Source of the DNA: an uncultured Paraprevotella sp. | GTDB lineage: Bacteria; Bacteroidota; Bacteroidia; Bacteroidales; Bacteroidaceae | DNA: 64,000 nt | NCBI GenBank assembly: GCA_947177395.1 | Contig: CAMWUI010000004.1 | Coordinates: forward strand, 17,846-81,845 | Reading direction: 5' to 3' | In this document: positions 17,325-28,822 of the stretch, piece by piece | How the letters are laid out: every line of letters begins with the position of its first letter | How positions within the stretch are numbered: the first letter of the stretch is position 1 | Position numbers and translations under genes: made by a program | Notes under the pieces: generated by a model | Database searches by the model: none | What the model saw: only the letters and a program-made list of their open reading frames with translations | What the model was told of the DNA's origin: nothing

Positions 17325-18815
17325 TTATAATTTCACGGTCTTTTTGTTGGTCTTTGATTCGTTGTGCAATCTGTCCAAAGCCGTTACTACGTATGTATAG
17401 CGGGTCCGACCGTTCTCATAAGGTAATTGTATGAATGTGTTGTGTGTGATGGCTATGATCTTCCGGGGATTTTCGATATCAATCTTTTCCCCTTTTGCAA
17501 AACGGTAAACGACAAACTGGCGGGCTTTGTCCAGTTCGTTGCGGGCTTTGGGAGGGGTCCAGAACAGGAACAGACCGTCTGCTGTCCACACGTCTTTCAG
17601 CCTGCTGACTTTGCCGGGTCTCTTTTTGTCTATCCATGGCATTAACGGCTGCAGGGCCGGATAGCGGTGGTATTCCTGGCGCAGGCGTGTGGCGTAGCCT
17701 CCTTTGTTGTCCACGACGGCTTTGGCATACCACTGACAACTTCCGGCAATGCCGTCCAATGAACGTTGCAAGGCCATTTTGCGGTCTTGCTGATGCCGTC
17801 CGGCATTCAGCGGGTCAGGCTTTGAAACCGTACGGTCTACGTCCTGTCCGATGAAAAGGGGACGGTTGCCGGCATAGCGGCTCCACCAACGGATCAGTGT
17901 GTCATAGTCTGCCGACGGATGGCCGATTTCCCAGTATATCTGAGGTATGTTGTAGTCAACCCATCCTTCCGTCACCCATGCCAGCACGTCGGCATAGAGA
18001 TCGTCGTAGTTTTGCAGTCCGTTGGTATTGCTTCCCAGCTGCGGGTCGCTTTTGCGGTTCCGGTATATGCCGAAAGGAGAGACTCCGAACTTCACCCATG
18101 GCTTTACTGCACGGATGCTGTCCCGCATCTGCCGGATGAACAGATTGACGTTGTTGCGGCGCCAGTCTCCTCTGTTCCGCCCGTTGCCGTAACGGGCGTA
18201 TGTGGCATCGTCCGGTATAGGCGTTCCCGGTACGGGATAGGGATAGAAGTAGTCGTCCATGTGTATGCCGTCCACGTCGTACCGTCTTAGGATATCTGTT
18301 ACGACGCTACATATATAGCTCCGGTTTTCCGGTTGTCCGGGATCGAAGATCAGTTGGTCGTCATACAGGAAAAAGCGTTCCGGGTGCTTGAAATAAGGGT
18401 GTGTCGTTGCCAGTTCCTTTGTCCCTTTGGTCTTTGCCCGATAGGGATTAATCCAGGCATGGAGTTCCATGTCGCGTTTGTGGCATTCGTCGACCATCCA
18501 TTGCAGGGGGTCCCAGTAAGGGACTGGGGCGCATCCCTGTCGGCCGGTGAGATAGCGGCTCCATGGCTCGTAAGGACTGTTGTAGAGTGCATCGGCTTCT
18601 GCGCGCACTTGAAACAGGATAGCGTTGATGCCCGACTTTTTCAGTTCGTTCAGCTGGTAGGTCAGAGTGGCTTTCATCTTTTCCGTGCCTATGCCGTTGA
18701 ACTGATTGTTTACACACTGAATCCATGCTCCCCGAAATTCGCGTTTCGGTGTTTCCTGCGCTTTCATGCTCCATAATGAACAAAGGCAGGTCAATAATAA
18801 AAGTGTTCTTTTCAT
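17325..18815 (-). CDS. Glycosyl hydrolase-like 10 (DUF187/GHL10) secreted protein
   Basis: About 496 residues. The ATG at 18815 is preferred because a TATTTTTG box at 18835-18842 puts the transcript start close to 18828, too near the alternative ATGs at 18827 and 18845. Signal peptide MKRTLLLLTCLCSLWSMKAQ. The TIM-barrel domain opens with REFRGAWIQCVNNQF and shows INAILFQVRAEADALY, LHAWINPYRA and DVDGIHMDDYFYPYP, all hallmarks of the GHL10 (YngK/FenI) family, followed by a C-terminal Fn3-like domain (about 400-495). Relatives are linked to cell-wall glycan cleavage, but the substrate of this protein is not shown. Transcribed divergently from uvrA. Confidence 0.88.
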   Translation of the reverse strand: MKRTLLLLTCLCSLWSMKAQETPKREFRGAWIQCVNNQFNGIGTEKMKATLTYQLNELKKSGINAILFQVRAEADALYNSPYEPWSRYLTGRQGCAPVPYWDPLQWMVDECHKRDMELHAWINPYRAKTKGTKELATTHPYFKHPERFFLYDDQLIFDPGQPENRSYICSVVTDILRRYDVDGIHMDDYFYPYPVPGTPIPDDATYARYGNGRNRGDWRRNNVNLFIRQMRDSIRAVKPWVKFGVSPFGIYRNRKSDPQLGSNTNGLQNYDDLYADVLAWVTEGWVDYNIPQIYWEIGHPSADYDTLIRWWSRYAGNRPLFIGQDVDRTVSKPDPLNAGRHQQDRKMALQRSLDGIAGSCQWYAKAVVDNKGGYATRLRQEYHRYPALQPLMPWIDKKRPGKVSRLKDVWTADGLFLFWTPPKARNELDKARQFVVYRFAKGEKIDIENPRKIIAITHNTFIQLPYENGRTRYTYVVTALDRLHNESKTNKKTVKL

Positions 18816-18834
18816 GCGTTTTTTCATTCTGGTG

Positions 18835-18842
18835 CAAAAATA
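18835..18842 (-). promoter_or_regulatory. Promoter -7 box for the GHL10 gene
   Basis: TATTTTTG on the minus strand; it leaves a leader of only about 14 bases before the ATG at 18815 and so decides that start. Confidence 0.5.
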
Positions 18843-18947
18843 CAACTAAATGGCCGGAGATACCTATGAAAAACATATATTTTTTAGATGCCGGTACCAA
18901 AAGATACCCGCAATTTCGTAACTTTACACCCATAAAAGCAGTTCACC

Positions 18948-21752
18948 ATGAAAGATTGCATCTACATAAAGGGCGCTAAAGTCAACAATCTGAAAGATAT
19001 CGACCTAGAGATTCCGCGGGGAAAGTTTATCGTTATTACCGGTCTGTCCGGTTCCGGTAAGTCTTCTCTGGCTTTTGATACATTGTACGCCGAGGGGCAG
19101 CGGCGCTATGTGGAAAGTCTTTCGGCGTATGCCCGTCAGTTTTTGGGGCGTATTAGCAAACCGGAATGCGATTATATAAAAGGCATTCCGCCGGCTATTG
19201 CCATAGAACAGAAGGTGAACAGCCGCAATCCGCGTTCTACGGTGGGAACGTCCACTGAAATCTATGAATACCTGAGAATGTTGTTTGCCCGTATCGGGCG
19301 GACTTATTCGCCGGTCAGCGGTCAAGAAGTCAAAAAGCATTCTGTGGAGGATGTGATACAGTGTATGCTTTCTTATTCGTCCGGTACGCGTTTCACGGTA
19401 CTGGCTCCGTTGTGTCTGCGTTCGGGACGTACCTTGCCGGAGCAACTGGATGTTGCCTTGAAGCAGGGGTTCACTCGTCTGGAAGTAGACGGGGAAATCG
19501 TTCGCATTGAGGATTTCCTGCAGCAGGACCGGGAAAACTCCAGTGAACTTTATCTGCTTGTCGACCGGATGAGTTGTGACGACAGCAAGGACACCTTGTC
19601 CCGACTGACAGATTCTGCGGAGACGGCTTTCTTTGAGGGGAACGGTCAGTGTATGCTTCGTTTCTACCCATCCGGGATATTGCATACGTTCTCGTACCGT
19701 TTTGAGGCGGACGGCATGGCGTTTGAAGAACCTTCGGACAATCTCTTTTCGTTTAATTCACCAGTCGGGGCCTGTCCCAAGTGTGAAGGATTTGGCAAGG
19801 TCATCGGTATAGACGAGAAACTGGTTATTCCCAATTCGGCTTTGAGTGTGTATGACGGCGCTGTCATGTGTTGGCGGGGTGAGAAAATGGGAGAGTGGAA
19901 AAATGAATTCTGCCGTCGGGCGGTAGCGTACAACTTTCCTGTGTTTGAGCCTTATTACCGTCTCACCGGACAACAGAAAGATTTTCTGTGGCATGGCGAC
20001 AGTAAACTGAAAGGGGAGGAGAACGTGTGTATAGATGCATTCTTCAAGATGCTGGAGGAAAATCAGTATAAGATACAATACCGTGTCATGTTGGCACGGT
20101 ATCGCGGTAAGACGACATGCCCGGTATGCCGTGGTACGCGCCTGCGTCCGGAAGCGAACTATGTGAAGATAAATAACCATACGATTTCCGACTTAGTGGA
20201 CCTGCCGGTAACAGAGTTGCAGAAATTCTTCCTGAATTTGCAATTGAACGAGCATGAAGAGCAAGTGAGCCGTCGCATCCTGACGGAGATAGGGAACCGT
20301 ATTCAGTTCCTGGTGGATGTGGGACTGGGCTATCTGACGCTTAACCGGCTCAGTAATTCCCTATCCGGTGGGGAAAGCCAGCGAATAAATCTGGCTACCT
20401 CATTGGGAAGCAGTCTGGTCGGTTCGCTGTATATTCTGGACGAACCGAGTATCGGATTGCATAGCCGGGACACGGACCGTCTCATTTATGTTCTGCGTCG
20501 CTTGCAGGCTTTGGGAAATACCGTGATAGTGGTTGAGCACGACGAGGAAATCATACGGGCTGCGGATTATATCATCGATATAGGACCGCAGGCCGGAAGA
20601 TTAGGCGGAAGAGTTGTATTTCAAGGAGATTTGCGGCAGATGCTGGATGAAAAGCCGGAGGATACGGAGAGTTATACCGTAAAATACCTGACGGGACAGG
20701 AAACTATACCTTTGCCCGTAAGTCGCCGTGCCTGGAATAATTATATAGAGGTGAAGGGGGCCAGAGCCAACAACCTGAGAGGCATTGACGTGAAATTTCC
20801 GTTGAATGTCATGACGGTGGTGACCGGAGTGAGCGGTTCCGGTAAGTCGACCCTGGTGCGCGATATCTTTTATCGGGCATTGAAGAGAAACTTCGATGAA
20901 GTGAGCGACCGTCCCGGTGAGTTTCTTGAACTGGCGGGAGATCTGGCGGCAATCAGGGGCGTCGAGTTTGTTGACCAGAATCCGATCGGAAAGTCTACGC
21001 GCAGCAACCCGGTGACTTATGTAAAGGCGTATGACGAGATACGCAAACTGTTTGCGGCTCAGCCTTATGCCAGACAGATGGGATATACGGCAGGTTTCTT
21101 TTCTTTCAACACGGAAGGCGGTCGCTGCGAGGAATGCAAGGGTGAGGGGCTTGTTACCGTAGAGATGCAGTTTATGGCCGATTTAGTTCTGGAGTGTGAA
21201 TCCTGTCACGGCAAGCGTTTCAAGAGCGATATCTTGGAAGTGAAATACGAGGGCGTGAATATCCATGACGTATTGGAAATGACAGTGAATCAGGCCGTCG
21301 AATTCTTTACGGAGCACAAGCAGGCCAAGGTGGTCAAGAAACTGAAACCTCTGCAGGATGTGGGGTTAGGGTATATCAAACTGGGGCAGTCAAGCAGCAC
21401 CCTTTCCGGAGGAGAAAACCAGCGGGTGAAACTGGCTTACTATCTGAGTCTGGAACAGACGCAACCTACCGTTTTTATTTTCGACGAGCCGACCACAGGA
21501 CTGCATTTCCACGACATCAAGTGTCTGCTTTCGGCGTTCGACGCTCTTATCGGTCGGGGGCATACGCTTGTCATTATCGAGCATAATATGGACATCATCA
21601 AATGTGCCGATCATATTATCGACTTAGGGCCTGATAGTGGGGACAAGGGAGGAGAACTTGTCATCTGCGGTGCGCCGGAGGAGGTGGCTGCCTGTCCGGA
21701 GAGTTATACGGGGCGTTTCCTGAAAGAAAAGTTGGCTTCGTCCCGTGTGTAA
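18948..21752 (+). CDS. uvrA: Excinuclease ABC subunit A
   Basis: 934 residues, normal length. Two ABC ATPase modules: Walker A GLSGSGKSS (about 32-40) and GVSGSGKST (about 627-635), and signatures LSGGESQR (about 472) and LSGGENQR (about 818). The zinc-binding CxxC pairs are visible (CPKCEGFG, CPVCRGTR, CEECKGEG, CESCHGKR). A UvrB-interaction segment is present (around LDVALKQGFTRLEVDGEIVRIEDF), so it is not the truncated UvrA2 type. It recognises bulky DNA lesions and loads UvrB in nucleotide excision repair. A weak promoter-like TAACTTTA lies at 18919-18926. Confidence 0.97.
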   Translation: MKDCIYIKGAKVNNLKDIDLEIPRGKFIVITGLSGSGKSSLAFDTLYAEGQRRYVESLSAYARQFLGRISKPECDYIKGIPPAIAIEQKVNSRNPRSTVGTSTEIYEYLRMLFARIGRTYSPVSGQEVKKHSVEDVIQCMLSYSSGTRFTVLAPLCLRSGRTLPEQLDVALKQGFTRLEVDGEIVRIEDFLQQDRENSSELYLLVDRMSCDDSKDTLSRLTDSAETAFFEGNGQCMLRFYPSGILHTFSYRFEADGMAFEEPSDNLFSFNSPVGACPKCEGFGKVIGIDEKLVIPNSALSVYDGAVMCWRGEKMGEWKNEFCRRAVAYNFPVFEPYYRLTGQQKDFLWHGDSKLKGEENVCIDAFFKMLEENQYKIQYRVMLARYRGKTTCPVCRGTRLRPEANYVKINNHTISDLVDLPVTELQKFFLNLQLNEHEEQVSRRILTEIGNRIQFLVDVGLGYLTLNRLSNSLSGGESQRINLATSLGSSLVGSLYILDEPSIGLHSRDTDRLIYVLRRLQALGNTVIVVEHDEEIIRAADYIIDIGPQAGRLGGRVVFQGDLRQMLDEKPEDTESYTVKYLTGQETIPLPVSRRAWNNYIEVKGARANNLRGIDVKFPLNVMTVVTGVSGSGKSTLVRDIFYRALKRNFDEVSDRPGEFLELAGDLAAIRGVEFVDQNPIGKSTRSNPVTYVKAYDEIRKLFAAQPYARQMGYTAGFFSFNTEGGRCEECKGEGLVTVEMQFMADLVLECESCHGKRFKSDILEVKYEGVNIHDVLEMTVNQAVEFFTEHKQAKVVKKLKPLQDVGLGYIKLGQSSSTLSGGENQRVKLAYYLSLEQTQPTVFIFDEPTTGLHFHDIKCLLSAFDALIGRGHTLVIIEHNMDIIKCADHIIDLGPDSGDKGGELVICGAPEEVAACPESYTGRFLKEKLASSRV

Positions 21753-21792
21753 ATGATTCCCCGGTATGCTTGTACGAGGCATGCAATAAACG

Positions 21793-21835
21793 CTGAGCAC
21801 GAATGACTTGGAAATCATTCGTGCTCAGTGTTTGT
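21793..21835. terminator. Terminator between convergent uvrA and thiC
   Basis: Stem of GAGCACGAATGA with TCATTCGTGCTC and a short loop, followed by GTGTTTGTTTATT on the + strand and CGTTTATTG on the minus strand; it probably serves both genes. Confidence 0.85.
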
Positions 21836-21854
21836 TTATTCATTGACCAGCGTT

Positions 21855-24241
<2,387 letters not shown>

Positions 24242-24325
24242 ATTCGTTTTTCTTTTGGCTGATTGCAGAAAGAAGAGAGGAAAGCAGGTGATGGAATATA
24301 CTGAAAGCTGTGAGCATGCCCGACT

Positions 24326-24410
24326 GGAAACAATCCCTTCGGCGGCATTATCCGCATCAGGTTCACAGGGTATAATCTCAGCCCTGCAACCGTTGCGGGC
24401 ACCCCTTTGT
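24326..24410 (-). promoter_or_regulatory. TPP riboswitch (THI element)
   Basis: The minus strand carries the conserved THI-box core: GGGGTGCCC, GGGCTGAGATTATACCC, then TGAACCTGATGCGGATAATG and CCGCCGAAGGGA in the right order. It sits about 90 bases upstream of the thiE start, so thiE-thiC is expected to be repressed by thiamine pyrophosphate. A promoter-like TATCTTCG lies just upstream at 24422-24429. Confidence 0.95.
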
Positions 24411-24504
24411 TTTCTGTAATGCGAAGATAAGGAAAAAAACGATAGGCATTTTCTTTTCTGCGAAAAAAGTGGTTGTGTGAGGGCGTTTTTGGGGAGGTTG
24501 TATC

Positions 24505-24545
24505 TATAAAAGGCAATCCCCCGACTCGCGTCGGAGGATTGCAAC
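24505..24545 (-). terminator. Rho-independent terminator downstream of galE
   Basis: On the minus strand, GCAATCCTCCGAC and GTCGGGGGATTGC pair around a GCGA loop (24513-24542) and are followed by CTTTTATAG. It lies 210 bases beyond the galE stop. Confidence 0.85.
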
Positions 24546-24753
24546 AACACAAACACAAAATAAAACACGACAAAACTATTATGCAATATTCAATCTGTTG
24601 ATGCCAATCGACATGCCGTAACGATCTGGACTATTCCCATAGGCGTGATCATATCAGATTGATGCATAACTAAACGCACTTTGGCGTTTATATCGTTTCT
24701 CCTTCTCTTTCAGAAGGGTGATTTTTCATTCCAATGCGGATGGGAAGCATCTG
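24546..24753 (-). other. Gene-free stretch between galE and its terminator
   Basis: About 208 bases with no supported open frame. It contains a small hairpin AAACGC/GCGTTT near 24671-24690 and ends in a strong terminator, so it is either a long 3' untranslated region or holds a small RNA. I cannot match it to a known family by eye. Confidence 0.3.
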
Positions 24754-25788
24754 TTACATGATGTTCCGTTCGCGAAGGGCGCACTGCCACTTCCAAGCTG
24801 TTGCCAATACCTCTTCCAGAGGCGTGTCGGCTTTCCAGCCCAATACTTTGTTGGCTTTGTCAACGTTGCCCCATACCTTTTCGATATCACCGGCGCGGCG
24901 GCCTACAATCTGGTAGTTGAGCTTGACACCGGTAGCCTTTTCAAAAGCATTGATCAGTTCCAATACGGAAGTACCCTTGCCTGTGCCGATATTGTATACT
25001 TCAACGGATTCTTCCGTCTTGTCTTCCATAATGCGGGTCATGGCGCAAACGTGAGCTTTTGCCAAATCCACAACATAAATATAGTCGCGGATGCAGGAAC
25101 CGTCGGGCGTGTCATAGTCATCGCCGAATACGCTCAGTTTTTCGCGAATACCCATGGCTGTCTGGGTCAGATACGGAATCAGGTTCTGAGGAACTCCGTT
25201 AGGCATCTCTCCGATGATGGCCGTGGGGTGTGAGCCGATCGGGTTGAAGTAACGCAACAGGATGGCCTTGATGGGCGAACCGCTGTTTACGGTATCGTAT
25301 ATGATTTCCTCGTTGATCTGTTTCGTGTTTCCATACGGGCTCTCGGCCTTCTTGATGGGAGTCTCTTCCGTAGCGGGCAATACGTCCGGCTGGCCATATA
25401 CCGTGCAGGACGAAGAGAAGATGATACCTTTGACGTTGTATTTCGGCATCAGTTCCAACAGATTTACCAGCGAGATGATATTATTTCTATAATATAAAAG
25501 AGGCTTTTCGACACTTTCTCCTACAGCTTTGCTTGCTGCGAAATGGATGATACCGCTGATCTGGGGATATTTCTTGAATACGGCTTCGGTAGCTTCGTAG
25601 TCACGGAGATCCACTTTCTCGAAAGCAGGACGGATGCCGGATATCTTTTCGATTCCGTCGATAACATCCTCGCGGGAGTTAGACAAGTTGTCTACGATGA
25701 CAACGTCATATCCTGCAGCCTGAAGTTCAACTGTAGTGTGTGAACCGATAAATCCGGTTCCGCCGGTTACTAATATTGTTTCTTTCAT
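24754..25788 (-). CDS. galE: UDP-glucose 4-epimerase
   Basis: 344 residues from the ATG at 25786-25788; the frame extends to 25905 but that part overlaps the promoter and the rnf terminator. Rossmann motif TGGTGFIGS at the N-terminus, catalytic SSSCTVYG and SPYGNTK (YxxxK), and the ARRAGD-like GRRAGDIEKVWGN segment of GalE. It interconverts UDP-glucose and UDP-galactose for galactose use and surface glycan synthesis. Monocistronic, with its own promoter and a distal terminator. Confidence 0.96.
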   Translation of the reverse strand: MKETILVTGGTGFIGSHTTVELQAAGYDVVIVDNLSNSREDVIDGIEKISGIRPAFEKVDLRDYEATEAVFKKYPQISGIIHFAASKAVGESVEKPLLYYRNNIISLVNLLELMPKYNVKGIIFSSSCTVYGQPDVLPATEETPIKKAESPYGNTKQINEEIIYDTVNSGSPIKAILLRYFNPIGSHPTAIIGEMPNGVPQNLIPYLTQTAMGIREKLSVFGDDYDTPDGSCIRDYIYVVDLAKAHVCAMTRIMEDKTEESVEVYNIGTGKGTSVLELINAFEKATGVKLNYQIVGRRAGDIEKVWGNVDKANKVLGWKADTPLEEVLATAWKWQCALRERNIM

Positions 25789-25820
25789 ATTATTAGTAGT
25801 TGTGGTTATAGATTCTCCTA

Positions 25821-25828
25821 CAAAGATA
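25821..25828 (-). promoter_or_regulatory. Promoter -7 box of galE
   Basis: TATCTTTG on the minus strand, 33 bases upstream of the galE ATG; a weak TTTA occurs near the -33 distance. Confidence 0.55.
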
Positions 25829-25867
25829 CGGAATATAATGGAATATAATGTAAAAAATATCTTTTTT

Positions 25868-25902
25868 TTGCAAAAAAAGTCTCCGGAGACATCCGGAGAC
25901 TT
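25868..25902 (-). terminator. Terminator of the rnf operon
   Basis: Arms AAGTCTCCGGA (25877-25887) and TCCGGAGACTT (25892-25902), perfectly complementary, with a T run on the minus strand immediately after. It lies 44 bases past the rnfA stop. Confidence 0.88.
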
Positions 25903-25945
25903 CATATTTGTATGTTTGGCAACCGAGATGCCTGCCAGTTTCCTA

Positions 25946-26563
25946 TTATAAGGGGAGATTGAAGAAATTTTTCAATCCCATGTCCACGCCGCTGAATCCC
26001 ATGAATGCCATGGACAGCAGACCGGCGATGATGAGCGCGATGCTCATGCCTTTCATGCCTTTGGGAACCATGACCATTTCCAGTTGTTCGCGGATGCCGG
26101 CGAAGACAATCAGTGCCAGACCGAAACCGAGTGCCGTGCTGAAGGCATACCAGATACCTTCGAGCAAATTGAAGTCTTTCTGGATTACCAGGATGGCCAC
26201 GCCGAGGACGGCACAGTTCGTGGTAATGAGGGGGAGGAATACACCCAGTGCCTGATAGAGGGCGGGGGAAAGTTTCTTCAATATGATTTCAACCATTTGC
26301 ACCAAAGCGGCAATCACCAGGATGAAAGCAATCGTCTGCAGGTATTCCAGTCCGAATGCATTGAGCACGAACGTCTGCAACAGATAGGTGACCAGTGTGG
26401 CCAGTACCAGTACGAACGCTACGGCCGCCGACATGCCCAATGCCGTGTCTATCTTTTTGGAAACACCCAGAAACGGGCAGATTCCGAGAATCTGGGATAA
26501 TACGACGTTGTTGACAAAGATGGCCGTAATGAATATGATGAGATATTGATATACTGATTCCAT
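25946..26563 (-). CDS. rnfA: Rnf complex subunit A
   Basis: 205 residues, integral membrane protein with about six transmembrane helices. Characteristic NNVVLSQILGICPFLGVSKKIDTALGM at the N-terminus and FLPLITTNCAVLGVAIL in the middle; the conserved cysteines lie in these two half-membrane motifs. Homologous to NqrE and to RnfE in this operon. It is part of the Rnf ion-pumping ferredoxin:NAD oxidoreductase in the cytoplasmic membrane. Last gene of the operon, before the terminator. Confidence 0.96.
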   Translation of the reverse strand: MESVYQYLIIFITAIFVNNVVLSQILGICPFLGVSKKIDTALGMSAAVAFVLVLATLVTYLLQTFVLNAFGLEYLQTIAFILVIAALVQMVEIILKKLSPALYQALGVFLPLITTNCAVLGVAILVIQKDFNLLEGIWYAFSTALGFGLALIVFAGIREQLEMVMVPKGMKGMSIALIIAGLLSMAFMGFSGVDMGLKNFFNLPL

Positions 26564-26585
26564 AATGTGATTTATTTAATGATGG

Positions 26586-27170
26586 TTAGGCCTTTTTGAA
26601 CTTATTGATGATGGCGATCAGATAGCCCAGAGCGATGAAGGCACCCGGTGCCAGTACGAACATCAGCATGCCGTATTCTTCCGGATAGAGCGTAACCTCG
26701 AATACCTTGCCCGTACCGAGCAGTTCGCGCACGGCTCCGAGAACGGTCAGCGCGATGGTGAAACCGAGTCCCATACCCAGACCGTCGCAGAATGACGGAA
26801 AGACGCCGTGTTTGCTGGCGAAAGCCTCAGCGCGTCCCAGAATGATACAGTTCACCACAATCAGGGGAATGAACAGTCCCAGCGAAGCATAGATTTCAGG
26901 GAAGAATGCCTGCATGCACATCTGTAAAGCCGTGACGAACGAAGCGATGACGACGATGAAAGAAGGGATGCGCACCATGTCGGGAATGAGGTTCTTGATG
27001 AGCGAGATGACAACATTGGAGCAGATGAGCACGAATGTCGTTGCCAGACCCATGGACATGCCGTTGAGGGCGGATGAGGTGGTACCCAGTGTCGGACACA
27101 TACCCAACAGAAGCACGAATGTCGGGTTCTCCTTGACGATACCGTTTAATAATACTTTTATACTATTCAT
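26586..27170 (-). CDS. rnfE: Rnf complex subunit E
   Basis: 194 residues, multi-span membrane protein. Motifs NPTFVLLLGMCPTLGTTSSALNG and FIPLIVVNCIILGRAEAFAS are those of RnfE/NqrD. It is the structural counterpart of RnfA in the Rnf complex. Eighteen bases separate it from the rnfG stop; 22 bases lie before rnfA. Confidence 0.96.
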   Translation of the reverse strand: MNSIKVLLNGIVKENPTFVLLLGMCPTLGTTSSALNGMSMGLATTFVLICSNVVISLIKNLIPDMVRIPSFIVVIASFVTALQMCMQAFFPEIYASLGLFIPLIVVNCIILGRAEAFASKHGVFPSFCDGLGMGLGFTIALTVLGAVRELLGTGKVFEVTLYPEEYGMLMFVLAPGAFIALGYLIAIINKFKKA

Positions 27171-27188
27171 AACATGTATTCCTTTCTG

Positions 27189-27833
27189 TTAATTAATGGA
27201 GTCGGGTTGCAGGTCGCAGGTCGGTTCTATCGCCTCGCCGGTGGTTTCTACCCGGTGGGTCGCGCCGCTCACGCCGTCCGAACTCTTGTTCATGTAGGCC
27301 TTGTAGGCGTTATTGATAGCCTTGAGGAAAGCCCGGCTGGTGATGGTGGAAGCCGTGATGGCGTCCACTTCGCCGCCGTCCTTGGACACGGTCAGTTCCT
27401 TCTCTCCGGGGTTCTTGCCGATGATGTCGCCTTTCTGCCCCTTTTGGAACCAAGTGCCGGCCTTGACTCCCAATCCCGGTGTTTCGGAAGTAGTCAGGAT
27501 GGTGTATCCGAGGATGTTTCCTTGTGCGTCAAATCCGGCAAGAACAGTCAGTTTGCCTCCGAAACCGTTTTCCGTGGCGGCTACGGCCGTTCCGCGGTCG
27601 GTCTCATAAACGATATATCCGTTGTCCAGCGTGTCGGGGGTCTCTACTTGCAGTTCGCCCTCCGTGGTGCCGAGGATGACCTGCTTGATACCGTCCTGCA
27701 GGTTCTTGGCGTTGATTTCTGCAATCGGGCCTTGTGTTACGGAGTTGACATAAGCCAGGGCACCACCTGCGATGACAGATATGAGGGTCAGTACGACCGC
27801 CATATTAATTAAAGATGATTCTAACTTTTTCAT
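27189..27833 (-). CDS. rnfG: Rnf complex subunit G (FMN-binding)
   Basis: 214 residues with a single N-terminal membrane helix (about 8-30) and a periplasmic FMN-binding domain. The covalent FMN site, usually SGAT-x-T/S, appears here as TASTITS within DAITASTITSRAF (about residues 158-170), keeping the flavin-accepting threonine but with changed flanking residues. A second SGAT-like string (SDGVSGATHRV) follows near the C-terminus. It overlaps rnfD by four bases (ATGA), indicating translational coupling. Confidence 0.95.
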   Translation of the reverse strand: MKKLESSLINMAVVLTLISVIAGGALAYVNSVTQGPIAEINAKNLQDGIKQVILGTTEGELQVETPDTLDNGYIVYETDRGTAVAATENGFGGKLTVLAGFDAQGNILGYTILTTSETPGLGVKAGTWFQKGQKGDIIGKNPGEKELTVSKDGGEVDAITASTITSRAFLKAINNAYKAYMNKSSDGVSGATHRVETTGEAIEPTCDLQPDSIN

Positions 27834-28816
27834 TTTTTTGTTACCTCCCCGAATGTTTTAGGTTTGCAATAGTTGTTTATCAGCGGAGTGAATGCATTCA
27901 TGATGAGAATGGCGAAAGACATTCCTTCGGGATAGGCACCGAACGTACGGATGATGACGGTAATCAGACCGATGGATACGCCATAGATAACCTGTCCCTT
28001 GGGAGTCATGGGAGAAGTTACGTAATCCGTTGCCATGAAGCAGGCTCCGAGCATCAGACCTCCGCTCATAAGAACCGCGTCGGGCGATGCATAAATCGGA
28101 TTGGACAAATGGAATACTCCGGACAGGACAAACACCGTGGCCAGAATGGATACGGGGATATGCCACGTGATGATGCGGCGGCAAAGCATGTATATCAGAC
28201 CGATGACAAGAGCCAGTGCGCTGACTTCACCGAGGCAGCCGCCCGTCTGTCCCACAAGCATGCTGACGGCATCCGGCAGTTTGTCCAATACGGAAGGATC
28301 GCCGGCTTTGATGGCTTCTTTCATTACGGCCAGCGGAGTGGCGGCCGTTGCCGCATCCGTGTAGGCGGTCAACTGACCGCTTACCGGCCATGTTGTCATC
28401 TGTACGGGGAAGGATACCAGCAGGAAGACACGTCCGACCAACGCAGGGTTGAAAGGATTGCATCCCAGTCCGCCGAATGTCATTTTACCTACGCCGATAG
28501 CGACGAGTGCGCCGATGACAATAATCCACAGAGGGAGATTGGAGGGCAGGTTGAAGCCCAGTAACAGACCCGTCAGGACAGCAGAGCCGTCGCATACGGT
28601 CGTGCGCTGCATTTTCAGTATGTATTTGGCTATGGCCCATTCAAAGAAAACGCAGGCTATTACGGAGGCCAGCAGTACGATCAGGGCACCCAGACCAAAG
28701 AATACCAAGGAGGCCAGTAGGGCGGGAATCAGGGCGATACACACCCCGTACATATTCCGTTGTACACTGTCCGTGCTGTGTACATGAGGTGATAAGGATA
28801 CGATAAATTTCTTCAT
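27830..28816 (-). CDS. rnfD: Rnf complex subunit D (FMN-binding)
   Basis: 328 residues with about nine transmembrane helices. It starts with MKKFIVSLSPHVHSTDSVQRNMYGV and carries the covalent FMN motif as TDAATAATPLA (about residues 180-190), a threonine-containing variant of SGATPLA. GGLGCNPFNPALVGRVFL is the typical family block. It forms the membrane ion-translocating part together with RnfA, E and G. Seven bases from rnfC upstream. Confidence 0.95.
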   Translation of the reverse strand: MKKFIVSLSPHVHSTDSVQRNMYGVCIALIPALLASLVFFGLGALIVLLASVIACVFFEWAIAKYILKMQRTTVCDGSAVLTGLLLGFNLPSNLPLWIIVIGALVAIGVGKMTFGGLGCNPFNPALVGRVFLLVSFPVQMTTWPVSGQLTAYTDAATAATPLAVMKEAIKAGDPSVLDKLPDAVSMLVGQTGGCLGEVSALALVIGLIYMLCRRIITWHIPVSILATVFVLSGVFHLSNPIYASPDAVLMSGGLMLGACFMATDYVTSPMTPKGQVIYGVSIGLITVIIRTFGAYPEGMSFAILIMNAFTPLINNYCKPKTFGEVTKK

Positions 28817-28822
28817 TTCTAT

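Noticed and set aside
18948..21752. UvrA2-type paralogue
   Set aside because: The region between the first Walker A and the first signature contains a UvrB-interaction-like segment, so ordinary UvrA is the better call.
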